Of a stretch of 64,000 nt of DNA, positions 10,187-21,719 are shown in pieces. Made by a program: the position numbers and the translations under genes. Source of the stretch: Pomphorhynchus laevis (Eukaryota; Acanthocephala; Palaeacanthocephala; Echinorhynchida; Pomphorhynchidae); contig WNNJ02002966.1 in the NCBI GenBank assembly GCA_012934845.2, positions 1 through 64,000 of the forward strand, read 5' to 3'. Position 1 is the first letter of the stretch. Every line of letters starts with the position of its first letter. Below the pieces are notes generated by a model, which was not told where the DNA came from, made no database searches, and saw nothing but the letters and a program-made list of their open reading frames with translations.

Positions 10187-11900
10187 TTGTATTTTAAATT
10201 ATCCTACAACGACTATTATCACTCAGTTATTTTAGTCAAAATGTTTGATGAAATTTTGAACATTTGCGGAGCTTCAAAAGGAAACAATTTAAACAAAATG
10301 GACATTTCGAAAGGTAAAACGTTTGTTTCTTCTACAATTCCTGAAAAACAAGTAAGTGATTTTTCTGCAGTTAATTTGACGGGAGCGGAGGTACTCCCCC
10401 AATCCTTAAACTTAAAACCTTATTGTAATCTCGATGTCACAATCTCTGGAAGGGCACAATTTATTCAGTCTTTTTAAGACCATTTATTGCTAAGTGTGCC
10501 AACAACCGAATCCTGTTCAATGTCGAATTTCATGAATCAGAAATAAAAATTTCCTTCGCAACCTCTGATATTGCGAAAGACTATGAGATCTTCTTTGATT
10601 CGAATCTGAAACATCTGGGTTCGATTCACTTTAAACGCATTCTAGCATCTGTCAAAGTGAACAATCTTCCCCCGCATCTAGAGGAAAATGATATTGAAGT
10701 TCTGAAAAAAGTTTACAAAATTTCAAACTTACGGTCTGTTATGGGGAAAAGTGGATTTCCACATCCTGTAAGTTTCTGTTCATCCCCTATCGAGCATACC
10801 GAAACCCTTAGCCAAATCATCATATAATCCCTTTTTAGGGTACAACTTACGCTTTACTCTTATGAGTGCAGAGGACCTTAGCTACCCTCAATGTAATACA
10901 TACCATAAGTGGGGGGCACTTGACCTTAAAATGCTCCAGATCAAAGACCTGCGGAGTCTGTAGTCTTCCATCATGCAAAAATATTGGTTTCGGGGAGAAG
11001 TGCGTTTCACCCGCCCTGTGCTCAAACTGTGGTGGGAGCCATCCTGCTCGGTCTCGTAAATGTGCTAGCTTTAAGGATTGCCGGAACAACTTCTCCAGGT
11101 CCGCTGTAGTCAAGAAACCTGAATCAACATATTCTGGCGCGGCCTCAAGGATGCCAGACAAGGACATCCTGAGTGTTATAAACGTTAAGATACATTCTGC
11201 CATCAAAAATGTAGAAAATATGGTCTCCGCCTTGACCTCCGTGCTTTATTCAAGTCCGGGAGTTTCCACTCAGCATGCTCTTCTTAGCTCGAAAGAGAGG
11301 GGGCCTCGGCTCACGTCGTTCCCCCATTAAGAACGAGAAGCACCTGAAGAAGAAAGACGAGTAGGCTTCACAGGAAAATGAAAACAATACCCGTGGGCAA
11401 GTGCTCGTCCTGGATGGAGTTGGTGGCGGGAAGGGCAACCATTCCGCTCCTAGCTCTGTCTATGGATGAGGCGATCCCACCCAGCAGACCAAACACAATG
11501 CATAGTACTTGTGAGCCTTTTTCACTGAATATTCTTCAGTGAAATTCGGGAGGAGCTTCCGCCCTTAGACTTCTATCTGGTAGAGATGCAGATGTGTGTA
11601 GTCCTTCAGGAGACGCGGTATATCCGTCTTCCCAGGACATTACTCGATTCTTACCCTTGAACATTTGTTCCCACTATACTCTGTACATAAACCAGCCTCA
11701 CTCTTCTTCATCTCAAGGACTCTGAACCTTAGTTAAATGCTCCTTTTATATCTCCACAGAGATACATGGACGAAGCCATCTTGCAACAGGAAAATGTCCA
11801 ATCAAACTTTCACATATAGCAAACAACGATATCTTTGTTATTCCATCCACATATACGTCTCTGATCTCCTTGGATCTAGTTCATATTAGCTTGTCACAAT
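10187..11900 (+). mobile_element. LINE with gag-like ORF1 and start of the endonuclease ORF2
   Basis: ORF1 runs in pieces from 10187 to about 11330. An NLPPHLEENDI-like stretch near 10660-10690 parallels NLPTHLEDEDI in the opposite-strand copy, and zinc knuckles follow (CGVC at about 10950, then CSNCGGSHPARSRKC). About 11540-11660 reads as the beginning of an APE-type endonuclease, with DADV and LQET, the catalytic Glu motif. A second endonuclease relic of the same kind is at 59520-60041. Several stops and frame changes show it is dead. The 5' ends of this and the 9128-10088 copy face each other. Confidence 0.65.
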
Positions 11901-11949
11901 CTTGAGAATTTCGTAGTCTTAAAACAACAGCTTCCACCAAGGGCACTGC

Positions 11950-14900
11950 AGACTTACATAAAAAAGAGATTTATTTTAACGTGGCCAATACATGCCAGCG
12001 CACGCTTACATGACCACAACAAAACAAAAATGTAAATCATGTGTCGAGAAAGTGTGAACGGAGGAGGTGTTTGAATGTGATAAAGGAGGGAGCGCGGCGA
12101 ACGTCGAGAGGGAGTTGATTCCAGACGATTGAGGCCGCGGCGAGGAAGGATCAGAGACCGTAGTTGTTGGAGTAATTGGAAACGTGGAGTAAGAGGGTAT
12201 GACGTGAACGCAGATGAGGCAAACCATGCTACGGAGTAGGAAGAAAAGCCGTAATCATAACAAAGGCAAGAAAGGAGGACGGAGTGGTCGACAATGTCGA
12301 ATGCGGAGGAGAGGTCGAGGGAGATGTGAACACTAAATAGAGCCTTGTCTCGAGAAATGAGTAAGTCGTTGTAAATTTTCATGCAGGCGATTTCTGTGGA
12401 GTGATTAGAGCGGAAAGCGGATTGGAAAGGAGGGTACAGATTAGATGAGGAGATATAAGCGTTGATCTGTATTGAGATGAGGCGTTCTAAGAGCTTAGAA
12501 AGAGTAGGGAGTAGTGAAATGGGGCGATAGCTAGAAGGGAGGGGTCGAGAGATTGTTTCTTAAGGAGGGGTCGAACGATTGCGGATTTCCAGTGTGAAGG
12601 GAAGATACGACTGCGGATGGACGAGTTAAACAAGGTTGCGAGAAATGGGGATATCAATGAGCGTATGGATTTTAATCTGTGATTAGGCAAGGGATGGGCA
12701 GGTGAGGTTTTGTTGGGCAAGGACATGAGGACAGATGATACATCGGTAGGTGATACAGGGAGAAGATGAAGAAGTTCAAGAAGGGTGAGGCTATGCGGGG
12801 CAGAGTGTGATAGGATGGAGACCGGGGTGTCAGAGAGCAACGTCTATACTTTAGTCCGGAGAAATGACGAATAATCATGGGCATTGATGTTGCACGGCGA
12901 AGAGGAACGAGCAATGATTGAGTTAAAAGTATGCCAGAGACTCTTAGAGTTGAATAAAGTGATGATTTTATGCTGCCAGAAGGAGTTGCATTTGGTACGA
13001 AGTAGGTTGAGATGGGACCGGCGAAGAGCAAGATAGGAATCACGGAAAGACGGAGTGATCGAGCGGAAATAACGTCTGGGAGAGCGGTGATAGACTTTCA
13101 AAGCATGGCAGAGTTGACGCTTTGAGAGTAGGCATTGGATGTCAAACCATGGGGCACGATGCAAGCGACGGTGTGGGTGAGACTTGAAGGTCAAGAGAAG
13201 GTCGAGAGTGGATGTGATTTCAGAGTCGAAAATAAAGGTGAGATCGTGAGGAGATAAATATGTTATTGTGGGATATGATACAGACGATTTGAGTAAGTCA
13301 GAGCGGAGAATGGAGAGATCAAGATTTATCCAAGGGCGACGTAGGATTGTAGGTGTGTAATGAGGGGTGTGGTTGTGAGTGAGATCAAATGTGACGAGAA
13401 AGTTATCAAATAAACCAGGATCAGAGATGGACAGTGAGGTGTAGGCAGCAAAATGATCGGGGACAGCGATGATGTCAAGTGCCCCACCAAGAATATATGT
13501 AAGTGCAGTTGAGATTAGTTTGTAATTGTAGTTGGATAGAATGTTGATAAACCGGATGGAATCCGTGGAATAGGGGCCGTCTAGGCGGATGTTGAAGTCG
13601 CCTAAAACGAGTGAAGGTATTGAGGACAAAGAACAATGAGAGAGGAGGTCAGCGAGTACGGTAAAAAATAAGGATGTAGAAGCTGATGAACCATGACGGT
13701 ATACAATGGCGAGATCTAGAGTGATCGGGTTAAAAGAACGACAAATGAGCAATTCAAAATAGCAAGGACTGAAAGGGGGATTGATTTTGCGAAGAGACGC
13801 GGTGTGACCAGCGAATGCGACAATGCCGCCGTGATTAGAGAAGTTAGAAGGGCATGAGTTGAGGGTGCGGGCGGATTCAACTAGGGAGCAACCGGCAGAG
13901 AGCAGGCGGCGAATGGAAAGGTCGTCGGAATCTGAGTGCCAGGATTCGGTGAGGCAGAAGAGATCGATGGATTGCTTGGTGAATAGGTTGAGGATAAGAT
14001 CGGATTTATTGAGAATAGATCTAGTGTTGAGGAGGCCGAGGCGGAAACCGTGTGTGGTGGCGAAAGAGTCTAGTGGAGAAGACACATTGGGGAGATGGAG
14101 CGCTATCGAATTTTGGGACGGGTGTGGACAACTTGAAAATTCCCGTTTATGTTTCGGATGGAGAGTGATGTTTCGCCGTTTTCCTTGCGACGGCGTTTTT
14201 TGATGCGGGCAGAAGAGAGTTGAGCGATTTCAGAAGGTGTGCGATCGGGGAAAATTCGAGTGGTTGAAGATGACATGAGTTTAAATCGTTGAGAGAGGAC
14301 AGAAGACGCGTGATAGCAATGCTTGAAAACAATTTTTAGGAGAGGGGGCTGGGAAGGATTAGATTGAGAAGATTTGTTTAGACGGATGAATGCGACAGGA
14401 GAAATGTCCTTGAAAAAGGATGGTTTATTCACAGAAACAATAGACGAGAGGATGGATCTGAAGGCGGAAACATCGTGGTCGAGACGTGCTTGTGGAGATA
14501 AGGAGTTGGAAGGAGTGATATTAGTGACAATGACGCAACGATCGCGAGAAGGAAAGCGCTTCCGTGGGTGAGATCACGATAGAAGAGCTAGCAGTTGATG
14601 ATTTGGAGGGATTTGGTTTGACGACGGGATACATAGAAGATAATGATAATAACGAGGGTGGAAATTGATGTGAGTAAAGCTTATGAGTGGAAGGATAGTG
14701 GAGGTTGGTGGAGGTGATTTTGGTTGATGTATGCAAGTTATTGAGAAACGAGACGGGAAGGACGGTACGGGGGGTTGGGTGAGTAAAGATGGCATATAAT
14801 GAGAAGTGTATTTGGTGGCAGGGTCGGTGGGTGAAGAAAGGACATTAGAAACGACGGGGGTAGTTTGAGTTGACGTGTTGGATGTTGATATGCGCTTATT

Positions 14901-15030
14901 GGAAAGGTTGCGGATTAGTTTGTTGGCACAAAAACCACATACGAAGTTTTCTTTAGACTTATTCTTGTCGCAGGCGATCGTTGTCCAAACGCTGCAGTCG
15001 TGTATCGAGCACTGTACTTACAGTTGTCCA
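11950..15030 (-). mobile_element. CR1/L2-like LINE, internally deleted
   Basis: Reading leftwards, a PHD-like Cys-rich finger sits near 15000-14930 (C, HDC, W, then CGFC spacing), as in CR1 ORF1 proteins, with ORF1 remnants to about 14100. ORF2 starts at 14085: a 413-residue block with an APE endonuclease, including LGDFNI. The usual terminal SDH motif appears as FDN, so the catalytic His is lost. RT motifs follow in other frames (NHRLKSI and IFPSHWKSAIVRPLLKK near 12750-12550; LDLSSAFDIVDHS near 12300). RT from the palm to the thumb, including the YADD box, is deleted; then the conserved 3' end (12250-11955) follows. Shorter copies of that 3' end lie at 52.1, 57.8 and 58.3 kb. Confidence 0.8.
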
Positions 15031-15449
15031 TAGTTGGTGTCGGTCTTAGTTGTTTTCTTACGGCTTCCCATTAACTCTAAAAATTCTGCAAGAGGAGCGA
15101 GCGGAACTGGATTGATCTGGAACTGGATTGATTGTAAGTAGTTTGATATCAAGAAAGTTTTTACTTCTGTAAATTCTAAAAGAATTTACATGCTAGTCTA
15201 TACCGAGCAATATGTCTACTTACATGCTCATTCGAAACATGATCATTTATTACTAGAGTATCGTCCATGTAAAGCTCGCTACTAACAGATCTAATGTCAG
15301 AACGTGTCGTAGAATGGAACCCATAATTTTCGGAGCAACATTTAGATCAAAACCTCATCTCGTTAAGGTACAGTTGCAACCTTTATACTTGACGATTTAA
15401 TATTTTAACAGGGATGGATAAATATGAATTTGAAGGTGGCAGAGCGAAT

Positions 15450-16970
15450 ATCGAGTATACTCACATTGTTTCCTGCGTGACGTGACACCGTGTTGGGTCA
15501 CATTTGACTTTCAGCTAAATGATTTCACACGAACGGATTTAGTTCACGGAAGTCCAATACTGGTCATACTTTGTTCTTATTAACATATCTAACAGTCGTT
15601 AACGGAATGTATCGTTTTATTTCGCCGTAGTATGGTTTCAACCAACCATTTTGTATCCACATATTTACCTCATTATCGAACTCGTGAACAATGTCTTGGC
15701 AAACTGAGTATTGTGATACCCGATTATACAATGATGGTTCTGAACTCGTCCAATTTCATCTCACCTCCCGATACCCTTTAAAGAATTTAGCAGAAAAATC
15801 CTTATAGATTACCATATTTTTGTGTTTATTTGCTACATGAGATATCGATAGAAAAATTGTGCTTGATTAATTTTCAAAACCAACAATCAGACTTACCGGT
15901 TTCATACAGCAAATTTTCGTAGCGTTTAGACATTTAATTGTTATCCCTCCAATTCGTTCAATGAAATCGATACAAAGTAAGACATCGTAATTAGCGACTA
16001 AGCAATCTGAGACTATCAGAGTAAGATGTAATACTTGACGATTGAACTAAAACTTAGCTCCAACTTCATTACAATAAACTATTTCACCGTTTATCATTTG
16101 TATTGACGTTTAGCACGACGTCGCGTCGTATCGTAAATCAAAATATCCAGCCGAACGATATTTTGAGAGCAGCCAATATCGAGAAGTCCACGAGCTGAAC
16201 GATTATTGATAATGATTTCGATTGTTGGTAACGGAGTTTGTTTTAGAGGAATATCAGACACTCCGCAAATCAACGTTTCTCTTGCGAGCTTTTTTGAACC
16301 CAACTTTGAACATAGTGGCTGAATATGCCCATTTTCACCACAGTAATATCAGATCACATACTTTCGACATAATGGACACGTTTTCCTTAAATCGCCTGGC
16401 TTTCCACAATCAAAACATCGTCGAGTTGAACTATCCTCATCATCAAGATATCTATGAACATGTGTTGACGCGCAAGCCATTTCGTTCAAAGCATCGTTTT
16501 CGTTTTGAACTTGTACGCGCGCAATTGCCACGAGCGCTTCCAAATCCATGCTTCGAAAATTCTCCAAACTTTGCATGCTGGATTGAACCTTTTTAGGAAG
16601 TCCGCTTACGAATGCGTATTTGACATAATCCTTACTGTCATTTCCTATGTAGTCAGATAACTTCTTTAAATCCGTAACAAAATCGGTAACACATTCACCT
16701 ATTATTAATCGTCTGTTCGAAAATTGCTTGTATCCTGCAGCTACAAGATTAGTTCTATATTCTAATTGAAGCGTTTTCTTTGACGATTAATAAGTATCCG
16801 TTTGAGCTGACGAGAATTGTTCATAATCGCTGAATGCGCTACCTCAAAGAAATAAGGGCAGAATACGTTCAGGATTTAGTAGCTCTTGTAGATCGACGAC
16901 GAGATCGAATTTCCTCATCCATTAATCCACATTTTCTCATCCATAGAACTTGTCCAGTAACTCGCCAGTT
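15450..16970 (-). mobile_element. Old Ty3/gypsy-like LTR element, gag-protease-RT start only
   Basis: Parts recognisable in minus-strand order are a gag region with a CX2C-type zinc knuckle (about 16580-16350), a retropepsin-like stretch (about 16300-16100) and the lead-in to reverse transcriptase (about 15720-15560; YSVCQDIV and PLTTVRYVNK resemble the segment before RT motif 1). No LTRs were found. It is broken, with several breaks, and truncated at both ends. It is clearly older than the element at 38.9-42.9 kb. Confidence 0.6.
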
Positions 16971-17119
16971 TGACACTCATTTTTTCGCCGAAATAGCTTG
17001 TAGGTTAAATAGTAATTAGTATAGTAACAAAGTTGAAACAACATGCAGCACAATCCCCTGCTAAATTGCTCACGAAACTTGACAACATTGTGAGCTGTCA
17101 CCTTCACACTGATGTGAAT

Positions 17120-18262
17120 CGCTTCACGATCGCGCCTTAACTAAAGGGCGATCATTGCTCGTTTTATCTCTTCTTAGTCTTCCTTTTGGAAGATATTCAA
17201 GACGGAGAAGTTTGTCAGCTGGAAAGAGAGATCATTAAGTTAGATTGGTAACATGGTATTGATAAAGTTTTGGATGAGTCACTATCCCTTCGCACTTATG
17301 AAACGACTAAATCTCTCCAACCAATCCTATCGTGGGTGACTTCAGAAGTAGGGACTTATCTCTTGCGGATATCCTGAATTCCTAAAGTTAGTTCCGTTTA
17401 CCTCCAAAACCAAAGCGTCACTCTAAACTCGTGTCTGTCAGCTTTTGACAGACAGTAAGAGAAAGGATGTCGCAATCACAATGCTTTTAGCCACTCAGTC
17501 CGATATAGCCGGCATAATCATTAACCAAAAGGGTATTTTTAGCAAAGAAAAAATATATTACAAGTTCTAAAGATCTGCAGCCCATTTCGATTCAAAATTC
17601 ACTCATCTCCATCTACGAAAAGGCGCTGTGGCGGTTTTTCTTGACTTTTCCGCTACATTTGACCGTATCTCCATTACTTTTGTTATCTCTTCTCGCAGAT
17701 GTACAGTGCCTGCAAGAATTGTTAACAGGGTGGTGATTTTGCTGTATACCAAGCGGTTCTTCTATGAAGACGACCCTGATGCACGTCAATTCTACCCTAT
17801 TATAAGTGTTACTCAACGCTCCCTGCTTTCTCTCAACTTATACCTTGCTGTCTTCATTGTGATTTACAAACGTTTCAAACGCGAACAACATCTAGTGGTA
17901 TACGGTGATGTTAACACATCCTTGTTTTTTGAAAGCGACATCATCCGTTTCTTTTTAATATTAAAAGACCAGCTATCCTCATCCTCCTGATTTGGAAACG
18001 TTTCTACTAAACTTTTCCAAATCGCAGGTAATCATCTTTAATGACGCCTTGGTGACAAAGAAAAAATTAAGGAGACTAGCAATCTCAGCTCTCTCCTTCA
18101 TTTTATAGAATCGACCACTCCCAATCCTCACATATCGAGTAAGATACCTGTGGTTCAACATTACGGTTAAATGGTCGCCCGGATCAGACTTGAATAGATT
18201 CAAGTGTCCTACAGAGAGCTATATGGGTCCTGAAACGTCCTAGCATCTATCATTTAGAGGGA
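17120..18262 (+). mobile_element. LINE reverse-transcriptase fragment, 5' part of a split copy
   Basis: 17628-17990 encodes AVFLDFSATFDRI (RT motif A) and further RT blocks, close to the better copy at 43440-44770. The YADDT box is degraded to YGDVN. Upstream (17140-17600) is the endonuclease-RT linker, also shared with 43.4 kb. Similarity to the 43-44 kb copy stops at about 18262, where short tandem repeats and a hAT element follow. A LINE C-terminal domain resumes at about 20905, so this is probably one LINE later interrupted. Confidence 0.75.
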
Positions 18263-18399
18263 GTATTTATAATTTATTATAAATTATATTATCTAGATAT
18301 TGTTTTTATCATAGCATAATATCTGCTGCAAATAATATAAAGTATAGTTATAATATCATTATTATAATTAATATATATAATCGTAATTAATATTATAAT

Positions 18400-18449
18400 T
18401 TATATAGCCGCTTAGTGTCCGACTAAGTAAAGTGTCTGACTAAATAAAG
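18400..18449. repeat. Short tandem repeat (AAGTGTCCGACTAAATA type), left part
   Basis: Degenerate copies of GTGTCCGACTAAATAAA are interrupted at 18450 by the hAT element and continue at 20818-20905. This shows the tandem repeat existed before the insertion. Confidence 0.75.
18442..18449. repeat. 8-bp target-site duplication of the hAT element (left)
   Basis: AAATAAAG here is repeated exactly at 20818-20825 on the other side of the element; 8 bp is the hallmark length for hAT. Confidence 0.85.
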
Positions 18450-20817
18450 CAGTGTTTCTCAACCATTTTTCAATCATCGCCCACTTTTGAACATTTTTTT
18501 TAAATATCGCCCACCTTGACAGAAAAACTGTTTTAAATTTTATATAAATCTTAATATTCATGTAATAATAACAGTAGATATATGGATGTTAAAAACATAA
18601 TATGTAGATCTGTATTATAAAGTTACAAGCCTCAGTTAGATTATCGATGAATAATAAATAAACCGAATTTGAAAAAAATATAAATAAAGAAATTTAATGT
18701 GATCCTTGGTTTTGATGTTTTTTTACTATTTCCTCAATTTTAGGCTTAAAGTTTGTAAGCTTCATTCTCACGTCACCTCTCGAACATATGTATATTCTAT
18801 TTCTTACTTTAGTTATTATTTTATTTACTGTACTAAAACCACATTCCACTAAATAAGAAGACGGAAAACACAGCAAAATATTGGTCATTTCAGTCCAAAT
18901 CGTACGATAAAAAACTTCGCCGACTGTGTCATCCATAATCCAAAATATCCGTCCTTTTCATATTTATATTTCAATTCGATAAGATTCAATTCAGATCGAT
19001 AAGTTCTTCATGAATGTTTTCTTCAACACATTCAATATCACAGCCAAAGTGGTCAATCATCCATGGCTTAATATGCAAAGAAAATAAATCCGAAAACCTA
19101 CTAAGAAATTCCTGCTTTAGAGTAGACAAGTATTCAGAATAATTGAATAAGTCTTGATCAGAAAGAAAAGACTACATTTTTCATCTCCTGCATATTTTTA
19201 AAGTTTCTCTTCAATAAGTTGTCCTTAAAAACTTCTATGTTCTCTGTAAAAGTCTTAATACTACGCTTACAGTCGATCAGAGTAACAAGTTTTCCTTGCA
19301 ATTTCAGCGATATTTCATTAAGCTTTCTGAAAATAAATGCCATAAAGTTTATATTGTTTTTATGGGCATTCAGCTCGTCTCTTCTATCGAATTCCTTTTC
19401 TTCTTCCAGGAAAGAAATAATTATGTCAAATAAGCAAACAAATCTTGCAAGGCAATTACCTTTAGATAACCATCGTATTTCAGTGTGGAGAAGTAATCTA
19501 TTGTATTGCTCATTATTATCTTTACAGAAAATCTGAAACAGTCTGTCACACTTTGGATTTGTCTTTATCTTGTTTACCACTTGGATGACACGCCTTAAAG
19601 AAGAATGAAGAATATGACATTTGTTCTTTGCCACCGAGTTATGACGATGTATAATACAGTGGATAGTTAATATTGTTGGACAAATGTTCTTTAAAAATGA
19701 AATAAACCCCTTATGTCTTCAAATCATAGCAGGGGCTCCGTCAGTAGCACATGATATCAAATTTTCAAATGGTATTTGTTTTTCTTCGAACCAAGATTCA
19801 ACAACTTCGAATATTGATGCTAATGTTGTGTCTGTTTTTAAATACTTCATAAATAACATTTCTTCGTGTATTTGAAAATCGTCATCAATAAAGCGGACAT
19901 ATGACATCAGCAGGGCTCTACTATCGCTAACAGTTGATTCGTCAATTTGAATAGAAAACTTTCTAGTTTTTAGTTTTTCAATTAGCTGTCCTTCAACATC
20001 TTCAGCCATTTCATCTATTCTTCTTCAAATTGAATCGTTGCTTAGTGGAATTGTATTAATAATTGTTTCGGTATCTTCTATTTTTAAAACTGTTTTGAGA
20101 AGAATCTCAAATGTGGGTTTTAATAGTGTTTCAGCAACGGAATGCGAGCTACAAGTTTTAGAGATTAGTGCAGCAAATTCATAGGAAGAAATAAGTCCTT
20201 TTGAATTTTCAAGTATTTGTTTTTTAAACATACCAGTAAGAGTTGGAAGTTTTTCACAAATTTCTTTTTCTTTTTAAAAATATTCAATTCCTTTATCTAA
20301 TTTTTCAGCATGGACTCTTTTCTGGTGTTCGAGGAGCCTTGAAGGTTTCTTAGCTTCATTAGAGAACGGTTTGCAACATAAAAGACAGAATGAAATATCT
20401 TTCTCATAGGGACTTTCGATGAATCCAAAAGCTAAATACTCTGCACTGTATTTGCGCCATATTTTTTCTTCTGTCATAGTAAGGGATTATTTTTATAAAA
20501 AAGACTAGAAAGAAATATATAAACTGTAATAAAAATCAATATGGTGCCAAAAATCATTTTTTACTATGCAATTAATAACAAATTCGACTTTTTCAATTAA
20601 AAAAAACAACTAACACATTTAAAAGTTAAAGTTTCCTGCATGTGAACATTAAAATCTTGTGTAGATTTAAAAATAAATGTTTAAGAAATAAATTTAAGCT
20701 TTTACATCAAAAAATTTATAAGATTTTTCTTATATGTTTTTACCAATTTTCACAAACAAAATCGCCAAAATATTTTCGCCCACTAGTGGGCGATATCGCC
20801 CAGGTTGAGAAGCCCTG
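18450..20817 (-). mobile_element. hAT DNA transposon with complete ends, inactive transposase
   Basis: The element is 2368 bp. Its terminal inverted repeats are CAGTGTTTCTCAACC on the left and the complement of GGTTGAGAAGCCCTG on the right, matching the CAGNGNTTCTCAACC hAT/Charlie-type consensus. The transposase reads on the minus strand in five open blocks: 20477-20274 (BED-like finger, CLLCCKPFSNEAKKPSRLLEH with C-X2-C and H-X4-H), 20231-20025, 20009-19719 (QIDESTVSD, catalytic-domain start), 19634-19158 and 18936-18694 (hATC dimerisation; CFPSSYLVECGFSTVNKI). It resembles the SCAND3/FAM200 hAT group. About four or more stops or frameshifts make it non-autonomous. Confidence 0.92.
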
Positions 20818-20905
20818 AAATAAAGTGTCCGACTTAATAAAGTGTCCGACTTAATAAAGCCGCTAAGTGTCCGACTAAATAAAGCCGCTTAGTGTCCGAC
20901 TATGT
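20818..20905. repeat. Short tandem repeat, right part, with hAT target duplication
   Basis: Begins with the AAATAAAG target duplicate (20818-20825), then four degenerate AGTGTCCGACTTAATAA-type units, some preceded by GCCGCT. Confidence 0.75.
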
Positions 20906-21300
20906 AGTAATCTTAGATGTGTTCAAACGTCTACTTATCTCCAACATTTGGTAGCTTTTGAGACTAAATTCTTAAACGTTGATCATGATTTAGCCAATTC
21001 TCCTGTGTATCTGCAAAACAGTTGGAGATCACTGTCAAATGTGAAACGTCCATCGATATAGGGGTTATCTATTCATGGTTTTCATGATAACTACTGTCGC
21101 CGACTTCTCGCTTGTCATCGCCGTGATTCTTCTTGTATATGCCGCTTCTGTGTTTCTTCCTGTGATGCCTTGCTCCATGCTCTAGCCTGCCCTCACCTCA
21201 GCCTTATGTCACTTCAAGAGATTAATGATCTTCGTCATTGACCAACAAACGACGCATGAGGAAGAAAATCTGCATACTTTAAATTTTGTTGATTCTGACC
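20905..21300 (+). mobile_element. LINE C-terminal zinc-finger region, 3' part of the split copy
   Basis: About 21080-21240 reads NYCRRLLACHRRDSSCICRF and then LLHALACPHL, a Cys/His-rich C-terminal motif of LINE ORF2 proteins (C-X-C-X2-C and H-X4-C type). It follows directly on the tandem repeats that end the hAT-bearing insert, in the strand expected for the LINE at 17120-18262. Confidence 0.6.
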
Positions 21301-21719
21301 AATTTCCTATTTTGTAAATATTTGCCCAGTCGAAAGGCGGAACGGGAAATAAAACTCTGTATTAATATAATTAATATATAGATTTAATTTTGCAGTATAT
21401 ATAATACAATAACTACTGTAAAATTCTAACGTTTCATTTGAAATTTGGTAGATATATAGCTTTAGAAGCCGTCCATCTTTGCGAAATTTTACAATTTTTA
21501 GCATTATTATATAATGTTGTAATTTTTATAATACAAAATAATATAACAATATAAAAATATATGCATACAAATAAATTTTAATTCCTTATTAAATTTTTAA
21601 GTTATTCAACTATCGATTTCTCGCATTTAATAAAAGTGTTAATAAACGTGCGATATATCTTTACAATAATTTCGATTTCTCTCAATTTTAGATCCGTTGC
21701 GATTGCAACTTCGTTCAAA

